From positions 256,599,863 through 256,663,862 of the forward strand of contig CP136064.1 of the NCBI GenBank assembly GCA_032622095.1: a stretch of DNA of 64,000 bases, in the 5' to 3' direction. The first letter of the stretch is position 1. Each line of letters opens with the position of its first letter. The position numbers and the translations under genes were made by a program. Source of the DNA: Siphonodentalium dalli (lineage: Eukaryota; Mollusca; Scaphopoda; Gadilida; Siphonodentaliidae). Positions 27,701-42,700 of the stretch are shown here, piece by piece. A model generated the notes under the pieces. The model was not told the origin of the DNA and searched no databases. It saw only the letters and a program-made list of their open reading frames with translations.

Positions 27701-30700
27701 TTGACATTTGAATTGGTTTTGACTGGTATGTATTTTGTGTGTGTTATTTGTTGTAATTTCTATTGAAAGAAGTCTGAATAGACCATGAAATAGTTTGCAT
27801 AATAGCAATCAGGGGAAAGTTGTGGATCTTCGTTTCATGGTTTAACCACTAAAATAGCGAGCACGTTTCTAATAAGTTTATAGTCGATCAAAGTATGCAT
27901 AGAAAGTTTTAATAACATTTAGAACATAACCTCATACACGGCTTGATAGGTGTATTGTGTGTGCTTGGTGATAAAGTATAAGACTTACAGATTATCTTTT
28001 GACATGTCTTATCACAAACCAAAACTCAACGTTATTGGCATATGTTTCTACATTAGTATACACCCGAGGGGCGTAATAAGTTAATAATCATTTTGATATG
28101 ATGTCGGATCGTACCATTTATGTATTGTTTGCAATGCGACAGAACACTGCATGTGGATGTTGCTGATTGGGCATTTGATGGGTATTTGGTGGGTATTTGA
28201 TTGACATGCTCCAGAATACCTATATATCGGACAGCAGGCAAGTGACAATTCCATTCCATTTCAATTACTCTTTCTCCAGTTAGATATACCAATAGTACAT
28301 GAATAATTACAGCAGAATAACTAAAGATGTGTATATCGGTAAACATGCACACACCACAGCTGAACAGCGTAATGTGTACTAAAATAGTCTAATTTTCTAA
28401 TAAATGGCAAAAAAAATAAAATAAAAAAGGCTATGATTCCAAATTATTGTTTTATATGTGATTATGTACACATTGGAAGAGATGGTCTTTAATGACCCCC
28501 CGTGTGATTTGACACCATTAAGCCACCATGTGTATGTACGAGCAAATAGTTCGATCGGATCCATGGCAAGAGCCGATTTATAGGAAGTGACTTTCAAAAC
28601 AGGAAGTTTTAACACCTTTTGAATGTTTGTCAGCACAACAACAATTCTCTATTATTAGCTGTTGTTGTCGTATTCGACCCATTCTTGTGGATGATGTATA
28701 TAATTTTGTGGATTTTAACGATGCCTGTGTGACACTAATGATGGTGATTGCCAGTTTTTTCCTTTTATTTTGCCTGGTAAGCGCCGAAAATTGGCTTAGG
28801 ACTTTCTTAAAGGCACGGATGCCCTTCGGTATAGGTTATAATTTAGAAGCAACATTTACAAAATTATGAAATGTCCTCAAGAATATAGTAATAGTGTAGT
28901 ATAATGATAGTATGGATGCGATATTGTTCACAAAACACACTTGGTTACACAATTAGCCCCTTAGTTAGACACACGTGTGTTATCGGCTCTGTGACGTAAG
29001 AGCTTAGCGCAATGAAGTAGATTTCAATGCCGGAACGTTATGATTGTGTCAATTAGAATATAATTATGACATTCAATATGTGTTTGGTTATTCCAGTTTA
29101 GTGTTGTCTGTGAGATAGACATGGGTGATAAGGGTGGTTGAACAATTTTGTCACCATGAATAGACACATTTAAAATGGAACTATATTTTTTCTTGAAGGT
29201 GTCTTCACTTCCTCTTTGGTTCTGATAAGGAATTAATATTAATTGGTGTTAACCCCAGCCGTTTCGATATGTTTGTTCCTTGCGAAAATGTGACTATGTG
29301 ATAAAATTGATCAAAAATTCGTCGCAAGTTTATATGAAATATATTAATCGCGTCCACTAAAATCGATTCAAGTCTCGCTAAAACTCGACTCGAATCTAAT
29401 TTAGTGCACTCGGTTGATAGATTTAGTATAACTGCGACTAATTAGATATCCTCTATGTGTGTGATCCCATCGTTTGTTATTTATACAGCACGTAAAGAGA
29501 AAGCGATAAACACTCAACACCGTGACAATTATTTTAGGAGTGTGATTTACGGTGACCGAAATCTTGATTGGCGAGGATTAGCGAGCACTATAGCAGTAAC
29601 TTGTAAACAAATTGGAGGCAATTTTAACCAAATTTAATATTGTGGAGTCTCCACGGTGTTGAGTATTTTACGTAGCGCATACTCTTTACGTACTTTACTG
29701 TACCATAACATGGCTTGTGTCTACACAGCACATCCTCCGAACTTGACAATAACATGATATTTACGCGATGTTTATGATCGGTATAAGAACAATGTATGCC
29801 TATATTTTAATATTCTTTCTTTTTGTGGCGGTTTTTACGGCTGTGACTATTTTAACAGCAATCCTCACCTTTTATTATTCGGCGTCAACTCGGATATTTA
29901 AAATGAAATATTGCAGCAACTTTCATAGAACTCAAATTTATTACCTGTCAAAAGAAGTCCCGGAATTCCTATATCTGGTCTAAGATGGTAGAGCGTGTCC
30001 ATATTGAACCGGGTGATGTCTTGATCCAAGCCATACATTTCACCTTTCTGGCCACCAAGATAGTAACTGTTGCTTAGTGGGGTGCCAACGTCCAAATATT
30101 CAACCTGAAATATGCTACTCTTAACCCTTTACCCAACAAACCGGCCAAAACCGGCCAAATAAAGCTTCAACAGCCTAAATTATCTTGGGTCTGTCTCAAT
30201 AAAACCATACAAATATGGATATCATTGGAACCGGCTCCTTGACCACATTGTGATAGTTACAGTTATGCCCTGTGCCAATGCATTCTCTTATATATGCGAG
30301 TCGACCATAGGTCGCCTCGCATATATAAGAGAATGCATTGGCCTAAAAAAAATCTGTTTTAAACACTTTTTACCATTTTTTCTTACATTTTTTAACAATT
30401 TTATAATTTTTAATGTGTTAAGCCAATGCATTCTCTTATATATGCGAGGCGACCTATGGTCGACTCGCATATATAAGAGAATGCATTGGCACAGGGCCCT
30501 TCTGTTGGGTAAAGGGTTAAACGTTTGTAGGGAATGTTTAGCGCGAAGATAAAAAAATATATATAGACTAATCACTAACAATTTCCAGATTTATTTCCAA
30601 ATAAAAACGTGAGACAAAAAATATATTGAATTTTGGTAAACTTTGAGCTGAGATACATTCGGAGAATTTAGGGGCGCGGTAAAGATGACTAGGGCACTCG

Positions 30701-33700
30701 GGTTGAAGTTAAAATTTCAAGACGAACATACCCTTCTGAAGTAATATATAGGTCATATGAACGAGTGCTTCCCTCAACGAGAATCACTGAATATTTCATT
30801 TATATATACAAGCGCTTATCTTTAGTTATCTCCTCAGATAAGATAAGCATGCAGAAAATGTTGGAGAAGGAGCGAATGGCAAGTGACCGAATTGAAGAGA
30901 ACGGCTATATTGGTTGAAGAGGACAGTTTGAGGGGAAATGAAAAAAATTGGAGTGTTTCACATCACTTTAAGTTTACGCATCTTGTCAACTGGTTTCGGA
31001 TAAAAGTCATTTTTTGATAAAGTACTCGAACATTCAGGATTTTGGGGGTAGTAGCAGGTAGTAGCGGAAATATCATCAAATGTATATCTCCACTATTAAA
31101 ATTGTGAGATTTTCAAATTGAGACTTATAGTTCATATTATATATAGCATAGTCTTTGTGTCAGTTTTCTGATGCAAAGGCAAGGTTCCAATCCTTCTTGT
31201 TTAGAAGTTATCGCATGATGTGTGTGGACCAAACATTGATAGATATATGACATTTTTCTCGTAAAAATATTGACTTTTTTGAATAAAATATATGTGATAA
31301 AAATAAATTTAACTGCTCTTTGCTAGAATAATATAATAACACGTAAATGTATTTAAAAGTTTTTATGAATTTTAATATTTTCGGCAAATGTTTGGATAAA
31401 CAAAAAAATGGTAAATAGGCTGTCGTATATCTATGCACTAACAGGTCGCTGATCACATCCATTTATCTAATGCCCGAAGCCAATACCTATCAGAAAATGC
31501 CAATCGCAATTTCCCCCCTTACGGATGGCACCTACCTTCACTTTTATATGACATTCACCATGCTGGTGCACATGCAATATCTTTCATATTAAGGATTTTG
31601 TGTAATAGTCTGTCTAAAGACCACTTTTGTGTTTCACAATTAATCCGGACGAGAAGTAATACAAAGCTTTGATGTCAAATACAATTGTTAACAATAACAA
31701 ATTAGTACAATTTAACAATTTGTAAAAGTTTCATAGTATTGACCACTGGTTCATTGATTACACACATTCAAAGATATTTATTATCACCCACCTTGTCAGC
31801 TATTTTTGGGTAGAAGTTGATAGCATGTTTGAGCATCGTTTTGCCTATCGCCATTTTGATTGCTTTATATTCTTCGCCCCTGTGTTTGGCGTTCATGCTC
31901 TCCCACTCCCGGAACCAATCATATTTGCACAATCCTATTATTAGTAGCACGGATTTACCTGAAATGTTCGTGCATGTGTTGTCGATGACTTATGCCAAAC
32001 ACTGTTAGTATCATAACAATTATGTTCAAGTAAGTCATATATACATATATGCTCTTATATATTGATGTCCAACAACACACCCTAACCACTTCTGCTGGAA
32101 AAATATGCTACTGTTGGTCGAAAACAATACATTAGTAGTTGGAAAATAAAAAAATGAGAACAATTTCAACCCATGGTGGTGCAACAATTTCAACTGATGT
32201 TGAAAGACCTGAACTTTCAAATGTTTTAACAACAGTTGGGGGGGGGGGAGACATTTCACCACCAAACCACCACTGTTTGTCACGCCCCTGAGTCTATACG
32301 GCTCTAATATAGCTTTGGAGTCAGATCCATGCCCTTGATATCGACCTTGCTGTGCTCTATTTGTCGAATAATTTATAACTGTGTGTGATAGCCAACTTAT
32401 CGTACTATTAATATTTACCAGGACGTCGTTGTTTCCAGCTCGGATCTTTCTTTGATGGTGACGATATGAAGAGCATCGGGACCTCAGCGGTGGCCAACTC
32501 CGATAGGGATAGCGCATCGTATTTAGAATTCATTTCATCAATATCATCTCTAAAATCGTAAAACAAAATCTCAGTATGAGTACTGGTAGCATGGGGGGAT
32601 TTTTTTCCGGACACGTATGCCGGGATGGGTGGGTTTTCGATTTTTGACTGTTTTAGCAATGAGTTTGGCATAAAACACCTTAGAATGTCAATATTAACAT
32701 AAATGAAAAATTTCATGGTGATCAGACAAACAGTATAGTCTGTAGCCCATGCTAATGGATTGAATTTTGAAATCCAAGATGGCCGAATGTCCCCAAAATG
32801 ACTCGTTCCCATCTCTGTTTTAGTGTTAAAAGGGGTGTGGGTGTCCAAAAATGGTCGAGAAAAAACTGCCGAAAACGGAAACAATTTTGCACGCGGGGGT
32901 GGGTGGGTCACAACAAGGGTCGAAAGGAAAAAATCAGCATACGTGCCTGAAATTGTTTTCGACCTGAAATAATCAGATCTCAATGCAAAGAACCTCCGGA
33001 TCAGATTACATACACCTGCACAAATTTCAGGACAATTGTTGGTCATAATCACTTTAAATTTCTTTAGTGGGCAAAGTTTATCAAAATGGTGGGGTACAGA
33101 TCTAATCATCGATACTAAATCATTCCTAAGGCCCGCATAAAGCGAGCAGTCCATCAGAAAGTGAAATTCATCTTCTATAGAGCCACGTTTACAAAATAGA
33201 CATATTCGTTTCTCTACATCAACAGGGGGGTTTGCGTGTCTGCCTTTTTCTATAAGCAGTGGGTGATTACTAATCCGAAAACGAGCGAATGCGGTTCTAT
33301 CCTCTATTGTCCTAGTGTGAATAAGGTAAGGTTCGATATTGTAGTCATGTTTAAAAAGTCGATATGTTCTCAGTTTATTTCTTCCTGTACGTGAGGCTTC
33401 ATCGCTAAGGTTTCTATGGAAGTCAGAGACATGGTTCGCCTTGGTAGTTATTTTGAATTTGCTTAATGTTGGACTCATGTTCCCTGGGTTGCGCGGTATG
33501 TAGAGTCCTGATGCTTTTAGTGATGCAAAGGGGGACTTACAGACGGACCATACTCGCTGTTCTTCGACCGCTTCGTTTAATAATTTGCTGCCGTTGCGGG
33601 ATGATAACTTTATTGCATACGACGCCATTCGACCAATCACATCAGTGTATATTGGATATATACGTAATTCCGCACGCACAGCGTTATTCGACGCATTTCG

Positions 33701-36700
33701 CCCTGCATGTAGTATTTGTTTAACCTGAAGCTTTTCACACGGCATACGTTCGTGATTTAACGGTGTTATTTCAACGCCCCATAATTCACTGCCATACAGG
33801 ATAATTGGTTTGATGAGTTTATCGTAAAGTTTTATATATGTGCGCAAAGGGAGTGGTGCCTTATCATTGCATGCGCTTCTTAATGCAAATAAGGCTTTAC
33901 GAGCTTTAGTGCTCATATTGCATATAGCTTGCATGAATGTTCCACTACTGGTAAAATTTATTCCAAGATAAGTGTATTCCTTCACAATTTCAAGTTTAGT
34001 TTTCTCGATGTAAAATTTTGGATTAATAGAAAGACGTCTTGATCGAAATATTACACATTTAGTTTTATCCTCATTTATTTTGAGATAATTAGTCTGCGTA
34101 TATGCGTTTAGTTTATCTAAATAAAGCTGTAACCCAGCCGGACTATCAGATAATAAAACAAGATCGTCGGCAAATAACAAATGATTTACCTGGCTATTGC
34201 CAATTTGCACAGGGCAGCATGTATCATTGAAAAGTTTCCCAACATCATCTATAAATATTTTAAATTACGTAGGTGACAGTATATACCCTTGGCGTACACA
34301 AATTGTTGACAAACACAGAGGCCCCAGTCCTTTACACGTTCTCACAGAATAATAAAGCTTGAAGCATACAATGATTTCAAAATTGTATGTAAGCGTCCAG
34401 TTATTCCTATCGATGCAAGTTTATGAAAAAGAAGAGTTCTATTAACGGTATCAAATGCTTTGCGAAAGTCAACGAATGCACAGTATACAGGTTTGCCAAC
34501 GTTTTTGTATTTTTGTATCAATGAATGAAGAACAAACGCGCTGTCTATTGTACTTTTACTTTATTGAACCCAAATTGGTTGTCGCTTATGCTGCAGTTTG
34601 CCTCCAGAAAAGCGGTCAGACGGCAATTTATTATTTTATTGAACAGCTTTCCGAGGGATGAGCTTAATGCTATTGCACGATAGTTATTAGGATCATATTA
34701 TCACCTTTCTTGTACAATAAATGTAATACAGACCTACTCCATTCGGCCGGGTAGTGCCCGGACTGTATAATCATATTAAAACTTTTAGGAGTATCCATGG
34801 GCATTATTGGCATAGTAATTAACGTAATCAGTTCATTGCAGATTTGATCTGGGCCTACAGCTTTGCCATTTTTTAGAGTACGTGCAGCAGTTATAACCTC
34901 TTCGGCAGATATATGCTCATTGTTTATTGGTGTCTCTGAAAATCCATTAGAAGTGGACTCAATGCCTATTCGGTTTTCTGAATTGGACGGACAAATGAGT
35001 TGTTTGAAAAAACCCACAGACTTATCAGGGTCGAGCCTATTATCAGAATGGGTTTTTTTTGTCGTAATTGGGATATGACATTCCAATATTTCCTGGGATC
35101 ATCACTTTCCATTTGTTCTAAACTGGCATGAACGTCTGTATAAAAAATTCTCCTTTTCTTTTTTATTTCTTGCTTATATGCTTTTTTCATAGTATGATAT
35201 TTTAGTCTTAAAGTGGCATCGAATGGATTATTCTTCATTTCGCGGATTGTTCCATCTAGACTCTGCTTTAATTCCTTGCATCTATTATCAAACCATTTCC
35301 TCTTACGTGGTTGTGAATGTCGGTTATTATGCTTCCGCTTGCACGCGTGCATATTAACAATGCACATTCTGAAATCAATAATATTTAAAAACTCACATTT
35401 AACTGTCATTTACAATGAAAATAGTTATCGATTTGTGCCCCGATTTTGAACATCAACCATTTAATAGATGTTCGTAAAACCACATAATCACTTTCACTCT
35501 TAAGTACAATAACTTCTGCAGCAAATATCTAGCTCATCCACTGTAAGGTTTCCAGATGGCAGCGACGGTATAGAGAGACATTAGTGACATAGGTTCCTGA
35601 ACATCTAAAGCGACGGTTTAGAGATTACACTAGTGACGTAGGTTCCTAAACTTCTGAAGCGACTGTTTAGAGATTGCGTTAGTGGCGTATGTTCTTGTAC
35701 GTTTGAATCGACGATTTAGATACAAATTATTGACGTAATGTTCTTGAACGTCTGAAGCAACGGCTTAGAGATACATTAGTGACGTAGGTTGCAGAACGTC
35801 TGAAGCGACGGTTTAGTGATACATTAGTGAAGTAGGTTCCAGAACATCTGAAGTGAGGGTTTAGAGATTACATTTATGACGAAGGTTCCAAAACTTCTGA
35901 AGCGACGGTTTAGTGATACATTAGTGACGTAGGTTCCTGAATGTCTGAAGTGACGGTTTAGAGATTACATTTGTGACGTAGGTTCCAAAACTTCTGAAGC
36001 GACGGTTTAGTGATTCATTAGTGACGTAGGTTCGTGAACGTCTCAAGCGACGGTTAGATATTACATAAGTGACGTAGGTTCCTGAACGTAAGAAGTGACG
36101 GTTTATAGATACATTAGTGACGTAGGTTCCTGGCTCTGAAATAAGTCAATATATACGAGGACGAGTTTTCTACGGACATTGTAAAAACATATTATTCAAG
36201 TCATGTAATGCATGGCATCAGAAAGAACAAAGTACCACAATGAGAAAAAAAACTTGTTTTCATATTGTTATTCACGCATTAAGTTTAGTTTAAACATATT
36301 TACTTGCTATTATTTTGTATATACAACTACATATATTTGGTATCGGGATTGAAGACCAATTGAAGCTATTTGATACTTGTCTCCTGGTTGTCTCCTGATT
36401 ACCAATACACTAAAAAAAAATGAGCATGGCAAAATAGTGTTATATGATGTATAATGTGTATGTGTTTTGGGATTATTGTTGCTAGATTATCCTGCTGCTG
36501 CTGGATCTAAAGCATCATGTGAAAATAAGATGCAATGTTTTCCCTGGAGGTATTTAGAGAGATAGATTTTCACAGCTGAACATAAATAAAAAACTGTTCA
36601 CCAAAGCTGAGAGAGGTATACTGTAACCCCAGGTTACCACCAGAGACGCTGCGAACGGTTGGGGTTTGGTATGCCTCACCCGAAATGTGGTCAAAATGTT

Positions 36701-39700
36701 CAACAGTTGGAAAGGTCATACCTGGCACAACAATAGTTGGAAATTTCATACCAACAATATAGGTTGAATATGTTTTCATGCATAGTTTGATTTTCCAGAG
36801 AATATTTATTGGGGAAATTGCTGTTTTTAGACCAATAGACATATATGGACCTGCTTTTGGTCAAAATTGTGGACTGAAATGGTCATCGGTTGGACGTCTT
36901 CCAACCTTAGGGGGCAGTTTAGATGCTCTGATTTTGCAGTTTTCAGGTTCAGATTTCAACATTTTCTCCCACCGGGCCCAACCATAGTGGTCCCTCTTCT
37001 CTCCAGAGTGGCCTGTCGAAGACTAAATTATAAATTAAAAAAAACATAAAATGAAATAATCAAATCAGGGCTCCAATGTACTAGTTGCGAAAATTCAAAC
37101 CGGGGAGGGGATTGGAATTACACGACCTTGGAAGTTTGGTCTGGTTCAGGGGGGGGGGCGAAATTGAAAATTCGAAGGTTGACAAATGGAGACCCGGTTT
37201 ACGACATGAGCACTCACCCGTAGAAATACCAGATGTTATTTGCCTTGAGGCCGAGTTCCTCGTCCGTTCCATCGAGGCCGACGAATGTTGTGAGATAACT
37301 TGTTCCCGGCGTAATCTTTTTCTTCTTTAACATCGAGTATAGGTCTGTAAAAGTTTCATACTTTCAGCTTAACTATTTATATACTAAGTGGATTCTACAA
37401 ATTGTATTTAGAAACTGCGACATGTCTGATATAAGCTGATATATTAAACGTAAATGGCGAACATTGACTCGCCATCTCGTTCACTATCGGTTTCATTAAC
37501 CCCTTAAATGACGATATGGACCTGAAGAGCACGGTCTCTGTGTCCGCCCGGGCTCTCCCCGAGTCCCGGGTTCTTTTAGCCAATATCGGACTTTAAAGGG
37601 TTAATAAAACCGACTGTGGATGACACAGCAAATCAACGTTCGCAACTTAGTAGCCCACTACCATAAGGCATCATATTAGGTTGTCCACGGGACCATGGGG
37701 CTGCCCGGGCTTTCCTGTGATCTTCTGGCTCAGATCGTCATTCAAGGGGTTAATTAAGCCGGTCGTGAACAAGACGGGGAGTCAATCTTCACAGTATCCC
37801 GTTAGTAAGTGCTTCGCTACCATTAGTCACCATCTTTGAGTGGGGTCGAAACTACCATAAATTTCGATAGCGCGTATGAATAAATAACGCGCTAGTTAGA
37901 GTGACATAATTCACAAGTGCAATTATCTTTTATAATCACTCGAGCAATCAAGGTAATTCACACATAGGAATGTAAAAATATATATAACACTTGATGGTCA
38001 TAAAGTATATAAATTCATAAATTGGATACTTTCCATTACGTCAGTCATCTTGACGGTATATATTAGTATAACTAGCAGGGTTACCCGGCGTTGCCCAGGT
38101 TAAAGTGATGTGAAACCCTCTGTGGATATTTTGTGGGAATAGAGAATACTCTTGCTCTCAAAGTGTTACACGCATTCTCATCAATTGTATATCCAAATGG
38201 CATCACAAAACATGATTCTTACACATGGAATATAAGTATTGGCTCACCTTGTCAGGTCGGAGCGATTATCATTTTGTTTATCGTGTTTAATCCGTCCCAC
38301 CACACCAATAAAGAAGTATTTATTTATTTACAACTGCGTATACTTCATACGTTATAGCATGAAACATGAACATCATAAACACATTAGTTCGAAAAAATAA
38401 AAGACGACAATTGTGTTTTACATAGAGATGTATCAATCAATCAATCAATCCGAGTGGGCCCTCGGTGGCTCAATCGGTTAGGGGTACCACTCCAAGCCGT
38501 TTCGCCCTCCAGCGCTGGCGATAAGGGTTCAAATCCACATGTTTCCATCGTGGACTTTGTAACTCGAAATCGTTATCTGGTGGAGTTGTCAGTTACTCTC
38601 CGATGGCCGGTGGTTCGCCGCACATGGTTGACGAGTTTATCAGCCATTGAAATCACTGTTAGATTAGTCGCAAGTGTGCGGATATCCTCCACCACTAAAA
38701 CTGGCAATGTCGTGATATGGCCTTATTAGCTAAAGCGACAATAAACCCCAATCAATCAATCAATCTAGTTTATCATATCTTCATGAAGATACAGATGTTT
38801 TAAAGATATGTCCAGGTGCTCCTCTGTTCTGGTTCTATATACTGGCTAATCATTTTCAGTTTAAAAGAAATGATGTTTTGCACGTATAGCAGCTAGATGT
38901 GCCCGACACATGTGGAAACTATATTGAATGGGACAGACTTAATCGTGTTATAATATATACATGAGCCATTCTAATGTGCAATCCTCTGACGATTCAAGGT
39001 TCCTCAGTTTGAATGAATATATGTATCTCTTAAATAGATTGATATAAATATACTTTTAATGCTTTTTTCTATGTATATGTGCTGCTAGATCATTATAAGA
39101 ATGCCCTGATTTCCATCCCCATATAAATATGACAGTTGAGAAGATATAATTGTTCCAGTGACTATATATAACTTTGTTGGATATCGGCGAATTGAACAAT
39201 CCTATAAATGATAATGAATCTCCTCTCGCCATCCGTGACCCAAACGACCCCAAATGTGATTTAATTCATCATATCAGAGAAGAACGGGCATGAATTTGGT
39301 GGAATCAGTGCTAAATATATTTGTATCAACTTCTGTGCGACTCCCCTCTTGCATGACTGGAACCGCGCCACTTTTGTCTTATTTAAACCACGTCTATTAG
39401 ACTCATTCATGCATTACATAATGGAGATGATTATATATAAGTTTGGTGGTAATCGGCAACTAAACAAATTCTTATCATAGTTAATACCCCCATCTCTCAC
39501 CCAAACGGCACAAATTTCGCGTCTTTAAATTACACGTTTATATTCCTCGTATCACGAAGAAGAATAATATATCAATTTGGTCGAAATCTGCGCTAAAAAT
39601 AGCCCTCCCCTGACACAAACGACGTCACTTTAGAAACTTTTAACCCGCACCATTATCTTACTTGTAAAAAGTTACCCCTGTTAGACCGCCTTGGTGCCAT

Positions 39701-42700
39701 CTCGATTGTACCATTAAAGTTATATATAGAACACAGACAGATATTCGCAAATATTTGATTCATTGTATAATTTGAGAAGAATGTATGAGTTTGATGGTAA
39801 TTGGCACTAAACATATTTTTTATAAGTTTTTGGTGACCCTCCCGTCCCTATTTCGGACTCAAGCGGCGCCACTTTTGACATCATTAAACCACACACTTAG
39901 ACTCATTATAGAGATGAATATATATAAAATTTATGAAAATTGGCGAGTATACAAATTCGTATCAAATTTAGGACCACTATTACATATCTCTCACACAAAA
40001 GACACCAATTTGGCGCATTTAAACCACACGATTAGATTATTCGTATCACGGAGAAGAATATGTATCAATCAGGTGGAAATCGGCGCTAAACATATTGTTT
40101 ATATATGTTTGTGTCCCTCTCACGCTCTAGGCACCCCTCACTCGAATGGCCCCACTTTTGACATCTTTAAACCACACAATTAGACTCCTGATATAATTGG
40201 AGATTATTTTTTGTAACTTTGGTGCTAATCCGCGACTAAACAATTTTTTATCAAATTTAGTGATCACCCACCCCACCGCCATCTCTCACAAAAGCAGCAC
40301 CAATATGACGTCTTTAAAATCACACGACTAGATTCCTCATATCATGGATAGGAATGTGTATCAATTTGGTGGAAATTGGCGCTAAAATATTGTGTATCAA
40401 TTTTGGTGCCCCTCTCCCTTTCAGTGCACCCCTGACTCGAATGACGCCACTTTTGACAGCTTTAAGCCACGCCATTAGACACCTCATACCATGGTGATGA
40501 ATTTGTATAAGTTTCGTGGCAATCGGCGACTAAACCAATTCTTATCAGATTTAGTACCCACCCACCACCCCCCCCCCAATCTCTCATCCCAAGGACGTCT
40601 TTAAATAACACAATAAGATTCCTTGTATCATGGAGAAAATCTCACAAGAATGTGCATCAATTTGGTGGAATTCGGCGCTAAAATTATTTTGATCAATTTT
40701 GGTGCCCCGCTCCCCTTCCGGGCGTCCCTGACGCGAACGGCGCGACTTTTGACATATTTAAACCACACCATTGGATTCCTCATATTATGGGGATGATAAT
40801 ATATAAGTTTTGTGGCAATCGGCGACAATTTGTTTTTTTCTGCCCCTCCCCCTTTACTGCCCCTGACAACAACGGCGTCACTTTAGAAAATTCTAATCCT
40901 CGCCATTAAGTTTCTCGTAAAATGTTACCCCTATTAGACCCCTTTTGTGTCATCTAGGTGGTCCCCTGTGAATTTCTATAGAACACAGACAGACAGACAT
41001 TCGCAAATATAGATATAGATACCATACAATATGATGGAAGAATTATGGATGTACATACATGTTTGTTTTGTATATATGTATATACGTTGTAGCATGTTGC
41101 AATTTCGATGTTGACTTTGCAAAAAAACAATTCAACTAAAAAAAAGCTAATTGTTCAAGTGACTTAGTTGTATCACCATTTGTCGAGATTGTGAAATTTG
41201 AACGCCAATGATATGGAGATGGCCTGGGGGATGACTATATATGACTTTGGTGGATATCGACGAATAGCAATCTTGTCAATGCTGGTGCATCTCCTCTCGC
41301 CATCCATGACCCAATCGACCCCAAATGTGATTTAATTCAGCGTATCATTAAAGAAGAACGTGTATGATTTGGTGGAAATGATTATATATAAGTTTGATGG
41401 TAATCGGCAACTAAACAAATTATTATCATTGTTGTGACCCAACCCCCCCCCCCCCCACCAGTTTGGCGTCTTTAAGTCACACGATTATATTCCTCGTATC
41501 ACGGAGAAGAATAATATATCAATTTGGTGGAAATCTGTATACAAACTCGTATCAAATTTAGGGTCACCATAAATTTGGCGTATCTAAGCCACACGCTTAG
41601 ATTCCTCGTATCACGGAGAAGATTATGTATAAATATGGTGGAAATCGGCGCTAAACATATCGTTTATCATTTTTTTTGTCCATCTCATCCTCTATGCACC
41701 CTGAATCGAATGGCACTCCTTGTGACATCCTTAAACCACACAATTAGACTCCTGATATTATGGAGATAATCTGGTGCTAATCGGCGTGTATTAATTTGTG
41801 GAAATTGGCGCTAAAATATTGTGTATCAATGTTGGTGCCCCTCTCCATTTCGGTGCACCCCTGACTCGAATGACGTCACTTTTGACAGATTTAAGCCACA
41901 CCATTATAGTCCTCATACCATGGGGATGATATTGTATAAGTTTGGTGGGATTCGGCGACTAAACCCATTATTATGAAATTGAGTGCCCCCCCCCCCAATC
42001 TCTCATCCAACCGACACCAATTTGACGTCTTTAAATCAAACAATTAGAATCCTTTTATCATGGAGTAGATTATATATCAATTTGGTGGACGGCGGCGCTA
42101 AAATGAGTTTGATCAATTTTGGTGCCCCTTTCCCCTTCCGCGCATCCCTGACTCGAACGGCGCCAGTTTTGACATATTTAAACCACACCATTAGATTCCT
42201 CATATCATGGGGATGATTATATATAAGTTTGGTGGCAATCGGCGACAATTTTTTTCTTCTGCCCTCCCCTTTTTCTGCCCCTGACAACAACGGCGTCACT
42301 TTAGCAAATTCTAACCCGCACCATTATCTTTCTCGTAAAATGTCACCCATAGTAGACCCCTTTGGTGCCATCTAGATGGTCCCCAGTGAATTTCTATAGA
42401 ACACAGACAGACATACAGACATTCGCAAATATAGCTATAGATGTTATCTTCAAGACGTTCAGATCCTGATCAGAACTGAGGATCTGTATTCCATGTCCTG
42501 GCAGTCCTGCACCCATATCACTTCCAGATTTACCATCCACGAAAAATCATAACTAATATCGAGGAAGAATTTACTTTAAAGATGTATTTAGTGTTGTGGT
42601 CTCCGTGCACCAGACTCTTTTTCAATGACTGTTTGTACAAGGTTGGTCCTTTGTTCTATCGTCGTCGTTCGAACTCTAACAATCGATGGATGCTGCTTGT

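Noticed and set aside
32408-34210. A 600-codon gene on the minus strand
   Set aside because: It is a LINE reverse-transcriptase C-terminus, intron and RetSat exon g that happen to share an open frame. The LINE is frameshifted upstream.
37496-37753. Another TTAA-duplicating MITE
   Set aside because: The inverted match continues outside the TTAAs, so they are part of the repeat and not a target duplication.
38466-38536. A tRNA gene
   Set aside because: A and B boxes are present, but the 3' half does not close an acceptor stem, and the body and AATC tail show a SINE.
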